Part shown: in pieces, positions 3,116 to 5,583 of the stretch
How positions within the stretch are numbered: position 1 is the stretch's first letter
Layout: each line of letters starts with the position of its first letter
From: Treponema sp.
GTDB taxonomy: Bacteria > Spirochaetota > Spirochaetia > Treponematales > Breznakiellaceae
NCBI GenBank assembly: GCA_031268125.1
Contig: JAIRXT010000279.1
Location: 1-5,583 of the forward strand
Direction of reading: 5' to 3'
Length of the DNA: 5,583 nucleotides
Notes under the pieces: model-generated
The model's database searches: none
What the model was told of the DNA's origin: nothing
What the model saw: the letters and a program-made list of their open reading frames with translations, nothing else
Position numbers and translations under genes: made by a program

Positions 3116-5551
3116 TTAACCCGCGTTGAAGGCGACCATTCCTTCGCTCTGGGCGGCACAGAGTTCCCCGGCCGCGTTCACGTCCATGTGCCGGTGGAGG
3201 CTCAATATGAACGAAAATTCATAAAATCCCCCCAGGTCCGCCTTAAAATTGGTTTCCCAAAAGTTGTTCATGACCCACGCGTAGAGGGGGGACCGGTTCA
3301 GTTCCCAGTCAATATCCTTTGACAGATCAACGGGGCGGGCCTCCAGGGATCCCAGGCATACCAGGGGGCTGTCCTTGAGCGAGAGGATCAGGCTCCGCTG
3401 AACTCCGTCAAAGACAATCCCGCTTTGAAGCAGATAAAACGACTGGTTGGTCCCCGGAAGCTGGTCGATTCCCGGCCGGATCATGGCGCCGGTTTTTTCA
3501 AAATACCGGATTTCCTCCTCACCGGTGGTAAAGGGCAGGGAGACATACAGATTCTCCGGGTCCCATTCGCTGGTTTTGTGAATCCGCACCTTCACCTCAA
3601 TAAGGGGGATGCGCCGGTAGACCTTCAGAAAAACCCGGTAAAAACGGGTCCCCTCCAGGGCATAATCCAGCTCACAGCCGGTAAACAGCGGCCCGGATTC
3701 GGTAATTTTTATGTCCGTCAGGACGGAAGCGGAACGCCGGGTGGCCGGGGATTTGCGGTTCCTCCCCATCCTCCGCCGCTCCTCGCAGGGGCTGGTTTTA
3801 ACCGGGGTAATCTCGTAGATGCCGGAAAAGGCCGTGTACGGGGCGGCGGGGTCTATCAAGCTGCGATTGGTATGCCTGTCGATAATATCAGCCAGCCCGT
3901 TTTTCTGATCGAAGGACAGAATAAAATCGGCGGTTTCGATCCTTTCGTAATCGGCCCGGCTTTGACCCGGCCAGAGTATGTCCGCCACCCCTTCGGCCCC
4001 AATCAGGGCGTTGCTCTGGGGCCGTTCCCGGGGCAGCAGCTTCATGACAAGGGTCAATTCCTCCCCGGCCTCCAGGGCGGGCAGAACTTCAATCTCCCAG
4101 GCCCGGGCGGTTTTTTTTATCTGGGCGTCGAATTTCCGGCTTCCCGCCTCGTCGGTAATCTCGAACCGTTTATCCGCGTCAAAACGGACCCCTTCAACGT
4201 ACTCCCAGAATTCAAGATACAGACGTACCGGCAGGATAAGCGGATAGCCGTGGGGGTTGACGACATGCCAGCGTTGTTTCTTGCCCTGGCGAATCGAACA
4301 TTCCCCCCGCCGGGCCAGATGTGCGTCCAGCGCCCGGGAAATTTTGGTATATGCGTCGACGGCATAGCCCGTTTTCCGCAGGTCCAAGGTCCCCACCAGG
4401 GTTTCCCAGGGTTCCGACACGGAAGACGAATAACCCCAGGTATGTTCGGCGTACAGCATCAGGCTGTCCCGGGCCTCCTCCACCTCGTCCGCCGGGGGAC
4501 CGTCCAGTTTGGTATAAAGACTTAACTTGCGCTGGGCCTCACGGAAGTGTTTTACTGCGGCAGGGGTGGAACCTACACCATCGGCCCACCAGTCGTTCCA
4601 GTCGCCCCGGTAAACCGGAATGTCACGGTTCAGGGCTTCCAGTTCCCCAAAAAATTCCTCCAGCGTAACCATTTTTACCGTAAGCTGCCCCCCGAAAATT
4701 TCAGCCGCCTTTGCCGCCCGGCCGGGGATAAGACCGGACGGAGGAGCGTTGTCCGTCAGGGTTCCGGAAAGCATGACGGGCACAAAGGGCAGATCGTAAT
4801 CCTTTTCCTCCAGGCTGCGCAGATAGCGTTCCAGACGGTACGCCAAAAGCCGGATTTCATTTTTCCCGGTAGCGGCGGCGTCATACGAAAGCCCCCGCTG
4901 CAAGGAAGCGGCAAATTCGTCTGCCAGGGTGTACTGGCAAACCGCATTGGGGGCAAAGCCCAGTTCATTGCCAAAGTGGTAGTGGTCCCCGTTCCACACC
5001 AGGACCTTCTTCCCCGAAGGCCCCTCCCAGTAAAAGGGAATCTGTTTCTTCCGCAGCGGGAACATGCCGTGGTGGGAATGGAGGCAGGAATACAGACAGG
5101 TAATGCCGGCATCATACAACGCGTCGGCATAGCCCCAGGAAAAACCGTTGATGTCGGCGCTCATGCCGCAACGAAGCGGAAGGCCCCGGTCATCGGCATA
5201 ACGGCGGGCTTGCAGCAGACGGGACCGCAGAGTTGGAGCGTCAATCAGTTCGGTCATGTTGGCGTAATTCCCCGACAGGCCGATTTCACCGCTTTTCACA
5301 TAGGCTTCGAATTTCTGCTGTAGTTCCGGCCCGGTATGGGCATAAAAATTCTTTACCTGCCAGAAATTCTCGCACTGCCAGACAAAACCCCGGTATTCGG
5401 GATGCTGGCCGCTGTGAAAATCGTCAAGGATTTGGACGGCCTGGGCAATAAAATCCACATGACAGCGCTCTATTTTTTCCTGACGATCCGTGTAGCCAAT
5501 GTCGGTATGGGAATGGTGGATTACATAAACCGTCCAATGCCGCGTAAACAT
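3116..5551 (-). CDS. Glycoside hydrolase family 38 (alpha-mannosidase-like)
   Basis: An 811-residue protein of the GH38 type, a retaining alpha-mannosidase family that uses a divalent metal. Near the N terminus HSHTDIGYT (13-21) matches the family HxHxDxG motif, with His15 and Asp17 as likely metal ligands. Asp133 in GMSADINGFSWG is the likely nucleophile and metal ligand, and His370 in YAEHTWGYSS is a candidate for the remaining ligand. These assignments are by motif position only. The catalytic barrel and helical middle domain span about 1-410, including DWNDWWADGVGSTP at 317-330. Residues about 425-790 form the beta-rich C-terminal GH38 region. There is no signal peptide or membrane segment, so the enzyme should be cytoplasmic and act on imported oligosaccharides or glycosides. 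The substrate is unknown: mannosides are usual, and phospho-mannosyl-glycerate is one known alternative in the family. The ATG at 5551 follows GGAG at 7 nt and sits directly before the HSHTD motif, so the gene appears complete. No transporter or regulator is seen; any operon partners would lie to the right. Confidence 0.9.
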   Translation of the reverse strand: MFTRHWTVYVIHHSHTDIGYTDRQEKIERCHVDFIAQAVQILDDFHSGQHPEYRGFVWQCENFWQVKNFYAHTGPELQQKFEAYVKSGEIGLSGNYANMTELIDAPTLRSRLLQARRYADDRGLPLRCGMSADINGFSWGYADALYDAGITCLYSCLHSHHGMFPLRKKQIPFYWEGPSGKKVLVWNGDHYHFGNELGFAPNAVCQYTLADEFAASLQRGLSYDAAATGKNEIRLLAYRLERYLRSLEEKDYDLPFVPVMLSGTLTDNAPPSGLIPGRAAKAAEIFGGQLTVKMVTLEEFFGELEALNRDIPVYRGDWNDWWADGVGSTPAAVKHFREAQRKLSLYTKLDGPPADEVEEARDSLMLYAEHTWGYSSSVSEPWETLVGTLDLRKTGYAVDAYTKISRALDAHLARRGECSIRQGKKQRWHVVNPHGYPLILPVRLYLEFWEYVEGVRFDADKRFEITDEAGSRKFDAQIKKTARAWEIEVLPALEAGEELTLVMKLLPRERPQSNALIGAEGVADILWPGQSRADYERIETADFILSFDQKNGLADIIDRHTNRSLIDPAAPYTAFSGIYEITPVKTSPCEERRRMGRNRKSPATRRSASVLTDIKITESGPLFTGCELDYALEGTRFYRVFLKVYRRIPLIEVKVRIHKTSEWDPENLYVSLPFTTGEEEIRYFEKTGAMIRPGIDQLPGTNQSFYLLQSGIVFDGVQRSLILSLKDSPLVCLGSLEARPVDLSKDIDWELNRSPLYAWVMNNFWETNFKADLGGFYEFSFILSLHRHMDVNAAGELCAAQSEGMVAFNAG
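4111..4118 (-). repeat. A8 tract inside the GH38 gene
   Basis: On the coding strand eight A read ATA AAA AAA ACC, encoding Ile478-Lys-Lys-Thr481 in the C-terminal domain. Runs of this length can cause transcriptional slippage or replication indels; a shift here would truncate the protein at roughly 60 percent of its length. Confidence 0.85.
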
Positions 5552-5558
5552 ACACCCG

Positions 5559-5562
5559 CTCC
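5559..5562 (-). promoter_or_regulatory. Ribosome binding site of the GH38 gene
   Basis: GGAG on the minus strand, 7 nt before the ATG at 5551, supports that start. Only 21 further bases remain before the window edge, so the promoter or any upstream co-transcribed gene cannot be seen. Confidence 0.65.
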
Positions 5563-5583
5563 GTAAAACCGTTGTAGATTAGG

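Noticed and set aside
3425..4525. Long plus-strand open frame of 366 codons opposite the GH38 gene
   Set aside because: It lies wholly antisense to a gene with clear family motifs and reads as Gly/Pro/Arg-rich low-information protein. Long antisense frames are expected in GC-rich coding DNA.
4547..5323. Plus-strand open frame of 258 codons opposite the 5' half of the GH38 gene
   Set aside because: Antisense to the conserved catalytic region, with no recognisable domain or Shine-Dalgarno. It is a shadow of GH38 codon bias.
1..5583. Defence system, CRISPR array, transposon or prophage
   Set aside because: RadC homologues do occur on mobile elements, but no transposase, integrase, phage, toxin-antitoxin or nuclease gene, spaced direct-repeat array or terminal inverted repeat is visible in the window.

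Overview
This is a GC-rich bacterial window of four protein-coding genes, with no RNA gene, insertion sequence, CRISPR array or phage gene that I can recognise. The best taxonomic guess is a spirochaete, probably Treponema-like. This rests on a lipoprotein with a relaxed, spirochaete-style lipobox and on remembered resemblance of the HtrA and glucosaminidase proteins to treponemal ones. It is an inference and was not tested by any search.

Layout, left to right. Positions 1-173 hold no convincing gene and carry an AT-rich promoter region. A membrane-anchored HtrA/DegS-type serine protease with one PDZ domain follows on the plus strand (174-1415). Its 3' end overlaps, tail to tail, a RadC/JAB-domain protein on the minus strand (1381-2148). 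A 175-bp divergent intergenic region (2149-2323) carries two adjacent inverted repeats and separates radC from a plus-strand lipoprotein with a peptidoglycan glucosaminidase domain (2324-3103). Twelve bases further on, a family-38 glycoside hydrolase (alpha-mannosidase-like, 811 residues) begins at its stop codon on the minus strand (3116-5551). Its ribosome binding site lies just inside the right edge of the window.

The genes alternate + - + -, forming two convergent pairs, so none is co-transcribed with another gene seen here. HtrA (envelope protein quality control) and the glucosaminidase (cell-wall cleavage) both act outside the cytoplasm. RadC and the GH38 enzyme have no export signal and should be cytoplasmic. 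Nothing in the sequence shows that the four genes act together.

The content is mostly ordinary housekeeping and accessory metabolism, and I do not see an undescribed multi-gene system. The points worth a second look are small. The two plus-strand genes lack a clear Shine-Dalgarno but have a -10-like hexamer 7-8 nt before ATG, whereas the two minus-strand genes have good Shine-Dalgarno sites. A G8 tract lies in the htrA PDZ region and an A8 tract in the GH38 gene. RadC appears to have Arg where many relatives have the JAMM glutamate, and it has a C-terminal tail that reads over the end of htrA. The lipoprotein signal peptide contains a four-copy 9-bp tandem repeat.
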